33,063 nucleotides of DNA, taken from contig JANNAV010000281.1 of assembly GCA_031384695.1 (NCBI GenBank), positions 1 through 33,063 of the forward strand, given 5' to 3'. The translations under genes were made by a program, and so were the position numbers. Positions 16,956 through 24,831 of the stretch are shown in pieces (within the stretch, counting starts at the first letter, position 1; each line of letters opens with the position of its first letter). Under the pieces are notes generated by a model, which saw nothing but the letters and a program-made list of their open reading frames with translations, searched no databases and was not told the origin of the DNA. Origin of the DNA: JANNAV01 sp031384695. Its GTDB lineage: Bacteria > Pseudomonadota > Alphaproteobacteria > Rhodobacterales > Rhodobacteraceae.

Positions 16956-19222
16956 GCAGGCTCTCCCTTAGGCCCGACTTGTACGGCATTCAGGGGGGAC
17001 GCGTCAAAACCTGACTGGCCCGCCACGCGTTGCAGCAGCGCATAAAGTTCAACCCGGATCAGGGGTTTGGTCAGCACGCCGTCAAGGCCCGCGTCAAGGC
17101 AGGCGCGTTCCTGATCCAGCGTGGTATAGGCGGTCAGCGCGAAGATCGGGCAGCGCGGCAACCCCGCCGCCGCCTCGTGCAGGCGGATCAGGCGGGTTGC
17201 CTGCAGCCCGTCCACTTTCGGCATGGAAACATCCATCAGCACTAGATCGGGCGGGTGGGCGCGATAGAGGTCGATCGCCGCCTGCCCATCCACCGCTTCG
17301 CTGATCGAGGCGACCGAGCGTTCCAGAAACTTGCGCGCGATCATCATGTTGGTGCGGTTGTCTTCGGCGACCAGCAACCGCAGCCGGGTGATGGGTGCCG
17401 CGCACACCTTGCCCTCGGGTTTGCGGTCTGCGGCCACGCGCGGCAGTTTTATCGTCAGCGTGAACACCGAGCCCTCGCCCAGAACCGAGCTTACGTCGAT
17501 ATCGCCGCCCATCTGCTGCGCCAACAGCCGCGAGATGGTCAGGCCAAGGCCGGTGCCGCCGAATTGTCGGGTGATGGAACTGTCGGATTGGGTAAAGCTT
17601 TCGAACACCATGCCGATCCGGTCTGCCGGAATGCCGATGCCGGTATCCGCGATGGCAATCGAGATCACATCCCATGCACCCTCGGGGCGGCGCGCCATCG
17701 ACACGCCGACCTGCCCGGTCTGGGTGAATTTCACCGCATTGCCCAGCAAATTCAGCAATATCTGCCGCAACCGCCCGGGCGCGCCAAGGTGATCGGGCAG
17801 ATCACCTGGCAAATCGGCCAGCAGCAGGATGGCCTTTTTCTGCGCGGTTGGCCGCAGCAGGTTTACCGAGCGCGCGATGCAATCGACGATCGAGAACTGC
17901 TCTTGTGGCATTTCCGCCTTGCCGGCCTGCAGTTTTGACAGATCCAGCACATCATTGATGATATCCAAAAGCGCGCGACCGGATTCGATGATTGTCGAGA
18001 CATATTGCCGCTGGGTTTTGTCTAGCCGGGTTTCGGCCATCAGTTCGGCCACGCCGATCACACCGTTCATCGGGGTGCGGATTTCGTGGCTCATGGTGGC
18101 GAGGAAGGCCGATTTGGCCTGCGCGCCCAGTTCTGCCGCGATCCGCGCTTGCGCCAGTTCCGCCTCATGCGCCTTGGCTTCGGTGATATCCCGCTCTACC
18201 GCGATGAACACTTCCGGGGTGCCGTCAGGCCGCAGGATGGGGGTCATCGAAATGTCGATCCACAACAGCCGCCCGGATTTGGTGCGGTTCTGAATTTCCA
18301 CCCGGCAGGTCTGGCCAAGATGTTGCGCCCGGTGCAGCGCTTCCAGCGCGGCCGCCGAGGTTTCCGGGCCGTTCAGGATATCACCCGGAAACTGGCCCAC
18401 CGCCTCGTCATAGCTGTAGCCCATCAGGGTGGTGAACGCCTCGTTCACCCATTCGATCCGGCCACTTGGCGAGGTGAAAATCACCGAATCGTTGCCATGC
18501 CGCGCCATCAGGGCCAAACGCTCGGCTTTGCGGCCTTCCTGGGCGAGGGCCTGACGCGACTGTTCCAGCGCGTTTTGCTCTGCCAGCAATGCCCGCTCGA
18601 ACCGCAGGCGTTCGGCCTTGCCCTTTTCAACATTGGCCACGAACAGCGAGGCGGTAAAGCCCATGATGCCCACGGCCAGCATGAAGAACCAGTCGCCCGA
18701 ATCGCGGTTCTGCATGTGGACGGCGATATCGAGGCTGAGCATCGCGGTGCCGGTCATCGCGAAAACGGCCATCCGGGCCTGTGCGCCTTCCAGAAAGTGC
18801 CGTCGCACCAGCCCGGCATTGATATAGGCCGACATCAGGAAGGCGGCAGCGAAAAAGCGCGCCTCCTGCACGTCGATCCAGCGCCAGCACAGGATCACGC
18901 AGCCAGCGATGCTGGCGGCCTGAATAACCGCACTGAACCGTGCCCAGACCCGGGCCGGTTCGGGCAGGCCGGTGGTGGCGTGGCACCGCAGGATATGGCG
19001 CAGGGTCAGGCAATCCAGCGCCTCGCCCGCGAGGGCAAGACCGAGGGCGATCACCCCAAGCATCGGCGCGCCCAGCAGGCCAATGGTTAACGAGCCCGCC
19101 ACCGTCATCGTTTGCCGCATCACAAAACCAGCGATGCGGCCCCGGCAATATGCCAGGAACAGCCCGTCGGGGCTGTTGCGGGTGGCGAACTGATCTTGCA
19201 TTTCGCCAATTTTGGCAGGCAT
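16889..19222 (-). CDS. Membrane-bound PAS hybrid sensor histidine kinase
   Basis: A 777-residue hybrid kinase. Residues 30-200 hold about six hydrophobic segments in pairs (for example GVIALGLALAGEAL, FFMLAVGIMGFTASLFVAN), an unassigned membrane sensor without a large periplasmic domain. A coiled linker (200-235) leads to a PAS-PAC unit (about 240-355; NDSVIFTSPSGRIEWVNEAF). HisKA follows with H379 in SHEIRTPMNG, then HATPase (NLLGNAVKFTQ, DTGIGI, GTGLGLTI). One receiver has acceptor D664 in LVLMDVSMPKVDG. No Hpt or DNA-binding domain is present. The final 30 residues after the receiver are low in structure and run 67 bp into pncB. It lies between pncA (70 bp upstream) and pncB, which suggests a link to nicotinamide or NAD status. 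The signal is unknown. Confidence 0.92.
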   Translation of the reverse strand: MPAKIGEMQDQFATRNSPDGLFLAYCRGRIAGFVMRQTMTVAGSLTIGLLGAPMLGVIALGLALAGEALDCLTLRHILRCHATTGLPEPARVWARFSAVIQAASIAGCVILCWRWIDVQEARFFAAAFLMSAYINAGLVRRHFLEGAQARMAVFAMTGTAMLSLDIAVHMQNRDSGDWFFMLAVGIMGFTASLFVANVEKGKAERLRFERALLAEQNALEQSRQALAQEGRKAERLALMARHGNDSVIFTSPSGRIEWVNEAFTTLMGYSYDEAVGQFPGDILNGPETSAAALEALHRAQHLGQTCRVEIQNRTKSGRLLWIDISMTPILRPDGTPEVFIAVERDITEAKAHEAELAQARIAAELGAQAKSAFLATMSHEIRTPMNGVIGVAELMAETRLDKTQRQYVSTIIESGRALLDIINDVLDLSKLQAGKAEMPQEQFSIVDCIARSVNLLRPTAQKKAILLLADLPGDLPDHLGAPGRLRQILLNLLGNAVKFTQTGQVGVSMARRPEGAWDVISIAIADTGIGIPADRIGMVFESFTQSDSSITRQFGGTGLGLTISRLLAQQMGGDIDVSSVLGEGSVFTLTIKLPRVAADRKPEGKVCAAPITRLRLLVAEDNRTNMMIARKFLERSVASISEAVDGQAAIDLYRAHPPDLVLMDVSMPKVDGLQATRLIRLHEAAAGLPRCPIFALTAYTTLDQERACLDAGLDGVLTKPLIRVELYALLQRVAGQSGFDASPLNAVQVGPKGEPAWSTLPRASGITNGKSIRSSGR

Positions 19223-19292
19223 CCCGAAACGGCCCTCTAACCTGTTGTCGGGTGCAGACTAGGGCCTAACGATTAATGGCTGATGAGCGGCA

Positions 19293-19901
19293 TCACTCCT
19301 GCCACGCCACACCGGCCCTGACGGCGGCGGCTTTCGCCACTGCCAGCGAGCCTTCAAGATCAATGGCCCGGCAATAGCCCGCCAGAAGCACCGCTTCAAA
19401 GCCAAGGCGGGCGGCATCAATCGCCGAATAGGCCACGCAGAAATCTGTCGCCAGCCCCACCAGCGTGACCCGCGCCACCCCGCGCGCGCGCAGATACCCC
19501 TCCAGCCCGGTGGCGGTCTGGTGATCATTCTCGAAGTAGGCGGAGTAGCTGTCGATGCCGGGGCGAAAGCCTTTGCGGATCACCAACTGCGCGGGATCAT
19601 TGCGTAAATCGGCGTGCAAGGCGGCCCCCGGCGTGCCCCGAACGCAGTGGGTTGGCCACAGAACCTGCGGGCCATAGGGCATCTGCACGGTGCTATAGGG
19701 TGCGGCCCCCGGATGATTGGCGGCAAAGGAAGAGTGGTTGGCGGGGTGCCAGTCCTGCGTCAGCACCACCACGGCGAAATCATCCATCAGCGCGTTGATC
19801 TGGGGGATGACGGTATCGCCACCCGCCACGGCCAAAGCACCGCCGGGGCAGAAATCGTTCTGCACGTCGATCACGATCAGGGCATCGGTTGCCGGGCGCA
19901 T
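19293..19901 (-). CDS. pncA: Nicotinamidase (PncA)
   Basis: A 202-residue isochorismatase-fold amidase that converts nicotinamide to nicotinate and ammonia. The catalytic triad is visible: D12 in VIDVQNDFCPGG, K110 in VIRKGF and C155 in ATDFCVAYS. The metal-binding segment TQDWHPANHSSF is also typical of nicotinamidases and distinguishes this from plain isochorismatases. The ATG at 19901 was chosen because AAAGGAAA precedes it and the VIDVQNDF motif falls at the usual distance; a longer frame upstream overlaps the glutathione transferase end. Its product is the substrate of PncB encoded downstream in the same run. Confidence 0.95.
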   Translation of the reverse strand: MRPATDALIVIDVQNDFCPGGALAVAGGDTVIPQINALMDDFAVVVLTQDWHPANHSSFAANHPGAAPYSTVQMPYGPQVLWPTHCVRGTPGAALHADLRNDPAQLVIRKGFRPGIDSYSAYFENDHQTATGLEGYLRARGVARVTLVGLATDFCVAYSAIDAARLGFEAVLLAGYCRAIDLEGSLAVAKAAAVRAGVAWQE

Positions 19902-19933
19902 CTGGGGTTTCCTTTCGTGGTGCGGGGTCTGCT

Positions 19934-20545
19934 TTACGCTGCGGGCGGTTCGGTTGCCTGCATCGACGGGCGGGCGGCAAAGCCTGCGTACCATGCCGAC
20001 AGGTTTGGCCGCCCCTGCCGCCAATCCCGCGCGCCATGGCGGAAATCGAGATAGCCAAGCGCGCAGGCCAGCGCCACCTGTCCCATGTCAAGAGGCCCCG
20101 AAAGATGCGGCATCCAGCCCGCTTCAACCGCATCCAGCGTGCGGGCAACCTTCAGCCACTGGCCTTCGATCCAATCGGGAAACTGCTTGTCGGCGGGGCG
20201 GATGCGCACTTCATAGGCCATCGCCAGGGCGGCTTCGATAATGCCATCGGCGGTAGCCTCAAGCACCAGAGTCTGCCACAGCTTTGGTTCCGCCGGATAA
20301 AGCCCGACGCCCGATTGCGCATCCAGATAGCGGCAGATCACCCGGCTGTCGTAGATCGCCATGCCATCATCGCGCACCAAAGCCGGGATCTTGCCCAACG
20401 GATTGCGGTCAACCGGCATCGAGCCCGGATCAAGCGGCGAACCCGTCGCCGCCAGCACCTCGATTTGCGCCGCAAGGCCGGATTCGAGGATCAGCACCAT
20501 CACTTTGCGGCCAAAGGGGGTGGTGGGGGAATGATAAAGCTGCAT
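19934..20545 (-). CDS. Glutathione S-transferase family protein
   Basis: A 203-residue cytosolic GST-type protein. The thioredoxin-like N-domain begins MQLYHSPTTPFGRKVMVLI, with the TPFGRKV motif at the glutathione-activating position; NPLGKIPALVRDDG has the cis-Pro and DSRVICRYLD the gamma-glutamyl binding region. An all-helical C-domain follows (about 85-200). Members of this subgroup conjugate or reduce small electrophiles, but the substrate is unknown. Its ATG at 20545 shares a base with the TGA of the upstream small gene (TGATG), so the two are translationally coupled. AGGAAA stands upstream. pncA starts 32 bp after its stop. Confidence 0.92.
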   Translation of the reverse strand: MQLYHSPTTPFGRKVMVLILESGLAAQIEVLAATGSPLDPGSMPVDRNPLGKIPALVRDDGMAIYDSRVICRYLDAQSGVGLYPAEPKLWQTLVLEATADGIIEAALAMAYEVRIRPADKQFPDWIEGQWLKVARTLDAVEAGWMPHLSGPLDMGQVALACALGYLDFRHGARDWRQGRPNLSAWYAGFAARPSMQATEPPAA

Positions 20546-20844
20546 CAGAGTTTCCTGATCCGAAAGCGGCCAAGCAGGGCGGCGTCAAATTCGATGCCGG
20601 TCTTGCCCCAGCGCAGGGTGCGCCTGAGGCGCAGGCCGGTGTTGCTTTGGCTTGCGCCGGTGGCCTGCGCCGGGTAATGCCGTGTCAGGCCCTCGCCCAG
20701 ATCATCCATCGCATCCTCACAGCGCTGATCCCTGCGCCCGGGATGGATGCGGGCGGCGACCAGACGCCGGATGGCAAAGCCCGCAGCGGCAACAGCGCCC
20801 AATCGCAGGGCTATGGGAACAAGCGGGGCAAGCAGCAAGGGCAT
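20545..20844 (-). CDS. Small hypothetical protein with N-terminal membrane anchor
   Basis: A 99-residue protein of unknown function. Residues 2-25 (PLLLAPLVPIALRLGAVAAA) form one hydrophobic helix; the rest is charged and Arg-rich (AARIHPGRRDQRCEDAMDDL), probably cytoplasmic. A tail of the form FDAALLGRFRIRKL ends the protein. The ATG at 20844 was preferred over one at 20862 because GGAGG lies ideally in front of it. Coupling to the GST gene by TGATG makes it the probable first gene of the pncA/kinase/pncB run. No recognised domain. Confidence 0.72.
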   Translation of the reverse strand: MPLLLAPLVPIALRLGAVAAAGFAIRRLVAARIHPGRRDQRCEDAMDDLGEGLTRHYPAQATGASQSNTGLRLRRTLRWGKTGIEFDAALLGRFRIRKL

Positions 20845-20920
20845 GGCAACCTCCGGGTTCATCCCGGCGATGGTACGGCGGCGCGGCCAGCCTGTAAACC
20901 GGAACCCGGCCTTTGCCGCT

Positions 20921-21673
20921 TCAATAGGTGGCGCGGCCGCCCGAAAGATCGAACACTGCTGCCGTGGTGAAGGAATTTTCGGCGGTGGCCAGAAAGCAGA
21001 TCATCGACGCCGCCTCGGACAGCTCCAACATCCGGCCACGCGGCACCTTCGACAGGATCATCTGCAGGAAAGCGGGATCCTGGCTCATCGCCATCGCGGT
21101 TTTGGCGACGGCAGGTGTTACGGCATTCACTGCGATGTCGTATTTGGCCAGTTCCTTGCCAAGCGATTTGGTCAGCGCGATCACCCCGGCTTTGGTCGAG
21201 GAATAGGCGGGCGCCCCCGGATTGCCCTCTTTGCCCGCCACCGAAGCCACATTGACGATGCGCCCATAGTTTTGCGCAATCATATGCGGCACCACGGTGC
21301 GGCTGACGAAAAAGGTGCCGACAAGGCCGATATGCACCACATCCATGAAGGCCTCGGGCGGGTATTCCCAGGTGGTGGCATTGGGCCCGACGATGGCGGC
21401 GTTGTTGATCAGAATGTCGATCTTGCCAAAGTGTTTCAGCACCCCATCGGTTGCGGCCTCGACCGAGGGCAGTTTGCCGATATCGACGTTCAGGCACTGA
21501 ACTCTGGCGTTGGCCGCGTATTTAAGGCCAAGCGCATCGAGCAAGCCTTGGTCGCGGTCCCAGATGGATACCGCGCCGCCATTGGCCAGCATCAGTTCGG
21601 CCACCGTCAGACCGATGCCCTGCCCGGCGCCGGTGATGATGGCAACGCGGTTTTCGAAATCATAGCTGTTCAT
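20921..21673 (-). CDS. SDR-family NAD-dependent dehydrogenase (probable 2-keto-3-deoxy acid-sugar dehydrogenase)
   Basis: A 250-residue classical short-chain dehydrogenase. The nucleotide motif is TGAGQGIG at 14-21, with D39 at the end of the second strand (SIWDR), which favours NAD over NADP. NNAAIVG follows. Catalytic residues are S144, Y157 and K161 (YSSTK). Being last in the leftward sugar operon, it may oxidise 2-keto-3-deoxy-L-rhamnonate or fuconate at C4, the step known from Sphingomonas LRA5 and Xanthomonas L-fucose catabolism. It could instead be the sugar 1-dehydrogenase, though the AKR in the same operon seems to fill that role. The ATG at 21673 gives the standard N-terminus. It follows the binding-protein gene by 81 bp containing a hairpin. 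Confidence 0.85.
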   Translation of the reverse strand: MNSYDFENRVAIITGAGQGIGLTVAELMLANGGAVSIWDRDQGLLDALGLKYAANARVQCLNVDIGKLPSVEAATDGVLKHFGKIDILINNAAIVGPNATTWEYPPEAFMDVVHIGLVGTFFVSRTVVPHMIAQNYGRIVNVASVAGKEGNPGAPAYSSTKAGVIALTKSLGKELAKYDIAVNAVTPAVAKTAMAMSQDPAFLQMILSKVPRGRMLELSEAASMICFLATAENSFTTAAVFDLSGGRATY

Positions 21674-21709
21674 CGCAAGGCACCTGTTCACGGCTTGTTG
21701 AATGCAGAA

Positions 21710-21744
21710 CCGCAAGGGCACCGCGCGCTGCGGCACCCCTGCGG
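21710..21744 (-). other. Intercistronic stem-loop after the binding-protein gene
   Basis: Read on the minus strand, CCGCA-GGG-CCGC pairs with GCGG-CCC-TGCGG around a short AGCGC loop, a 35-base hairpin with small internal mismatches. It begins 11 bases after the binding-protein stop. Such hairpins commonly protect the binding-protein mRNA from 3' decay and cause it to exceed its downstream neighbour, here the SDR gene. No T-tract follows, so full termination is unlikely. Confidence 0.55.
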
Positions 21745-21754
21745 CCAGTTGGGT

Positions 21755-22750
21755 TCAGAAATCGAAATCGTCGATGTTGCTGGCATCGAACTTGGTCAGT
21801 TCGGCCTGGGTGTTCATCGCGTTCTTTTCGTTGATGGTGATGGTGCCAAGGTTCGGCACTTCAAAGGTTGCGCCCACTTCGTTCTTCACAGAACCGTCCA
21901 GCACGCCCAGCGCGAAATGCACCGCCAGCCAACCCTCGTTATAGGGCGACCACAGTTGGAACGCCGAAACCGTGCCGTCCTTGATGAAATCGCGCATTTC
22001 GCTGGGCAGGCCAAGGCCCGTCACATGCACGGTGCTGGCGATGCCGCGCGATTGCACCACTTGTGCCGCCGCCGCAATGCCAACGGTGGTTGGCGCGATC
22101 ACGCCGACCAGATCGGGATAGTTGGCAAGCAGGGCTTCCATTTCGGTGGTGGATTTCTCGGGCTGGTCATCGCCGTAAACCGTGGCCACCAGCTTCATGT
22201 CCTTGTACTTGGGGTCGGTGTTCAGGGTGTCCACCATGGCAGCAATCCAGGTGTTCTGGTCGGGGGCCTCGGTGGTGGCCGAAAGGATGGCAATCTCGCC
22301 CTTGTAGCCGATCATCGACCCCATCAGTTCGATCTGGTTCGGGCCGGTTTTGGTGAAATCAACCGGCAGGATGGTGGCGGCGCGGTGGCTTTCGTTGCCC
22401 ACCAGATCGCCGTTGACGGTGATCACCAGAATGCCTTTGGCGGTGGCATCGTCCAGCACCGCGTTCAGCGCGTCGGGGCTGTTGGGGGCTATACCGATCA
22501 CATTCACGCCGCGCTGAATCTGCGCTTCGATGATCGGGATTTGCGAGGTGGCCTCGGCGGTTGCGGGGGCTACGAATTCAAACTCGCAGCCTTTGGCGGC
22601 GCAGGCATCCTTGAAGCCGCCGGTGATGCTGTCAAAATAGGGGTTGCCGGTGTTTTTGCCGATATAGACGATCTTGATCGGCTCGGCAAAGGCAACCGTG
22701 GTGGCAAAGGTCAGGCCAAGCGCCAGACCGGTAAGCAATGATTTCTTCAC
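21755..22750 (-). CDS. Sugar ABC transporter substrate-binding protein (RhaS/LsrB-like, family CUT2)
   Basis: A 331-residue periplasmic binding protein of the ribose/autoinducer-2 type. The signal peptide MKKSLLTGLALGLTFATTVA is followed by FAEPIK. Domain features typical of the RbsB/LsrB/RhaS group include IGKNTGNPYFDSITGGFKDA, the central IIEAQIQRGVNVIGIAPNSPDAL, a hinge-crossing GYKGEIAILSATTEAPDQNTW and IAPTTVGIAAAAQVV. Together with permease and mutarotase neighbours this suggests L-rhamnose or another 6-deoxyhexose as ligand. The start is GTG at 22750, with GAGGAGG well placed. Hairpin-forming repeats lie just upstream and another hairpin downstream, so this cistron is probably expressed more strongly than the rest. 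Confidence 0.9.
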   Translation of the reverse strand: MKKSLLTGLALGLTFATTVAFAEPIKIVYIGKNTGNPYFDSITGGFKDACAAKGCEFEFVAPATAEATSQIPIIEAQIQRGVNVIGIAPNSPDALNAVLDDATAKGILVITVNGDLVGNESHRAATILPVDFTKTGPNQIELMGSMIGYKGEIAILSATTEAPDQNTWIAAMVDTLNTDPKYKDMKLVATVYGDDQPEKSTTEMEALLANYPDLVGVIAPTTVGIAAAAQVVQSRGIASTVHVTGLGLPSEMRDFIKDGTVSAFQLWSPYNEGWLAVHFALGVLDGSVKNEVGATFEVPNLGTITINEKNAMNTQAELTKFDASNIDDFDF

Positions 22751-22771
22751 GTTACGTCCTCCTCGTTGGGT

Positions 22772-22840
22772 GCCGGCTACCCGGCGGTTGATAAGTTGCC
22801 GGTTACCCGGCGGTCGATATTTTGCCGGACTACCGGCGGG
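22772..22840 (-). repeat. Tandem hairpin-forming 26-bp repeats upstream of the binding-protein gene
   Basis: Two full copies (22772-22797, 22798-22823) of a 26-bp unit of the form GCCGGYTACCCGGCGGTYGA plus a variable AT-rich end, and a shortened third copy (22824-22840), fill the gap between the permease stop and the binding-protein ribosome site. Each copy contains GCCGG...CCGGC, so each can fold as a small hairpin in the mRNA. The AT-rich ends differ more than the stems, as expected if the hairpins are what is kept. Confidence 0.7.
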
Positions 22841-22846
22841 TGCCCG

Positions 22847-23845
22847 TCACCTTTGGGTCCGGGAATAGATGGCGTTGGTCGCGATGATCGACACGATCAG
22901 CAGCAGGCCCAGCACGGTCAGTTGAACGGCGGGCAAAAGATTGGCGACAGTCATGCCGGTGGCCACCACCACAAGCAGCCAGGCGGCAAGGAACGTGCCC
23001 AGAATGGTGCCACGGCCACCGAAAATATAGGTGCCCCCCAGCATCGCCATCAGCACCATCTGCAACTCGCCGCCCAAACCCAGATCATAGCGCACCGAGC
23101 CAAGGCGCGAGGCGGTCAGCAACCCCGCCACCGAACTTGCCAGACCCATCGCCAGAAACAGGATCATCTTGATGCGCCTGGTGCGGATGCCCGCATGACG
23201 GGCGGCGATCTCGTTGGTGCCGATCAGATAAATCTGCCGCCCGAACACCGTGGTGCCCAGCACCAGCCCGAGGATCACCGACAGCCCGATGAACATGAAC
23301 ACCGTCGAGGGCATCCCCAGCACCGTCAGCTTGTTGATGCCGATGAACCATTCCGGCACCCGGATGGATTTATCCCCGGCAATCACCTGTGCCACCCCGC
23401 GATAGAGCGTCAGGGTGCCGATGGTGACGATGATCGACGGCAATTGCAGCGTGATCACCATCAGCCCGTTGATCAGCCCCATCACCAAGCCCGAGGTGAT
23501 GCCGATCAGGATGGCCAGCGGCATCGGCACCCCCGCCTGCTGCGCATAGGCGAAAAGGCAGGCCGAAAGCGCCATGTTCGAGGCTGGCGAAAGATCAATC
23601 TCGCCCGCGATGATCACCATGGTCAACACCAGCGCCACCATCGCGAATTCGGCCGAAAGGGCAAAGCTGTCAAGGATATAGCCCGCATCAAGGAAATAGG
23701 GCGACAGCGCGCTTGCACCGAACATGCCCAGCACCAGCAACAGCAAGGTCATGGTTTCCGGGCGGAAAAACAGCAGGTGCCAGCCGGGCCGCGCAGGCGC
23801 CGCCTCACGCGACAGGTTGGCGACTGGTTTTGCGGCCCCGGTCAT
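22847..23845 (-). CDS. Sugar ABC transporter permease (RhaQ-like)
   Basis: A 332-residue CUT2-family inner-membrane permease with about eight to ten hydrophobic segments. It contains the conserved AGEIDLSPASNMAL motif (counterpart of the GGIDLSVGS box), QLPSIIVTIGTLTLYRGV, and LGGTYIFGGRGTILGTFLAAW near the C-terminus, which is the family's last-loop motif contacting the ATPase. The ATG at 23845 overlaps the preceding permease stop as ATGA. It works as a heterodimer with the upstream permease, the dual-domain ATPase and the binding protein. A short hydrophilic N-terminal extension (residues 1-25) is present. Confidence 0.92.
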   Translation of the reverse strand: MTGAAKPVANLSREAAPARPGWHLLFFRPETMTLLLLVLGMFGASALSPYFLDAGYILDSFALSAEFAMVALVLTMVIIAGEIDLSPASNMALSACLFAYAQQAGVPMPLAILIGITSGLVMGLINGLMVITLQLPSIIVTIGTLTLYRGVAQVIAGDKSIRVPEWFIGINKLTVLGMPSTVFMFIGLSVILGLVLGTTVFGRQIYLIGTNEIAARHAGIRTRRIKMILFLAMGLASSVAGLLTASRLGSVRYDLGLGGELQMVLMAMLGGTYIFGGRGTILGTFLAAWLLVVVATGMTVANLLPAVQLTVLGLLLIVSIIATNAIYSRTQR

Positions 23846-24831
23846 GCGCCAACCCTCGACGACAGGCTTTTGATACCTTGCCGGCGCACTGTGCGGTCGA
23901 TCAGCAGGGCGATCAGGATCACCGCCCCGTAGATGGCATTCTGCGTGGTGCCGGGAATGCCCAGCAACGGCAGTGCCGCCGAAACGCAGCCCAGCAGCAG
24001 CACACCCAACACCGTACCGGCCACGCTGCCGCTGCCGCCGTTGATCGACACCCCACCTATCACCACCGCCGCGATCACCTGAAATTCAAACCCCGCCCCG
24101 GTGTTCGACGGGTTCACAAAGCCCCAGCGGCTGGCGTACATGATCCCCGCCAACCCAGACAGCGCCCCCGAAAGCGCGAACACCAGCAGCGTTACTTTGG
24201 TGACATTGATGCCGCGCAAGGGTGCCGCCACCGGGTTCGAGCCCAGCGCGAAAATCTGGCGGCCCACCTGACTGTGCATCACAAAAAGATAGGTCAGCAG
24301 GGCGATGCCAAGGCTGATGAAGATGATCCACGGAATGCCGAACAGTGGCGAGGTCTGCGACATCGCCTTCAGCGCCGAGGGCACGAACTGCCGGTCGATC
24401 TGTTTGGCGTCCGAGACGATATAGGTCAGCCCGCGATAGAGGTTCAGGGTGCCCAGCGTCACGATGATGGCCGGAAGCCGGAACAGGGTTACCAATATGC
24501 CGTTGATCAGGCCCAGAACCGTGCCGGTGCCGATCGCCAGCAGAAACCCGAGCGGCCACCAGATTTCCGGGTAGAACTTGAACATCATCCCCGTCAGCAT
24601 TGCCGAAAGCCCAAGCATCGAGCCAATGCTCAGATCAACATGCCGCGCCACGATGACCAGCATCTGCCCCATCGCGCCAATCAGGATAAGCGGCACCAGA
24701 AGCAGGATGATGCGCAGGCTGTTCAGGCTGAGGAACTGCGGCTTCACCAGACCGACGGACAGGCAAAACAACACGATCATCACCAATATGCCGGCCTCGC
24801 GCCGGATCAGCAGGCTGCGCAGCAGGCTCAT
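23842..24831 (-). CDS. Sugar ABC transporter permease (RhaP-like)
   Basis: A 329-residue CUT2-family permease, paralogous to its neighbour. Typical motifs are ARHVDLSIGSMLGLSAM, FRLPAIIVTLGTLNLYRGL and VVIGGVSINGGSGSVAGTVL near the C-terminus; the last is the canonical form of the family. About nine hydrophobic segments are visible. The ATG at 24831 overlaps the ATPase stop as ATGA, and its own TGA overlaps the next permease start the same way, so the three genes form one translationally coupled block. An upstream extension of the frame into the ATPase gene is not needed. Confidence 0.92.
   Translation of the reverse strand: MSLLRSLLIRREAGILVMIVLFCLSVGLVKPQFLSLNSLRIILLLVPLILIGAMGQMLVIVARHVDLSIGSMLGLSAMLTGMMFKFYPEIWWPLGFLLAIGTGTVLGLINGILVTLFRLPAIIVTLGTLNLYRGLTYIVSDAKQIDRQFVPSALKAMSQTSPLFGIPWIIFISLGIALLTYLFVMHSQVGRQIFALGSNPVAAPLRGINVTKVTLLVFALSGALSGLAGIMYASRWGFVNPSNTGAGFEFQVIAAVVIGGVSINGGSGSVAGTVLGVLLLGCVSAALPLLGIPGTTQNAIYGAVILIALLIDRTVRRQGIKSLSSRVGA

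Noticed and set aside
22772..22840. A CRISPR array
   Set aside because: The units are adjacent, palindromic and have no unique spacers of 30 bases or so; too few copies.
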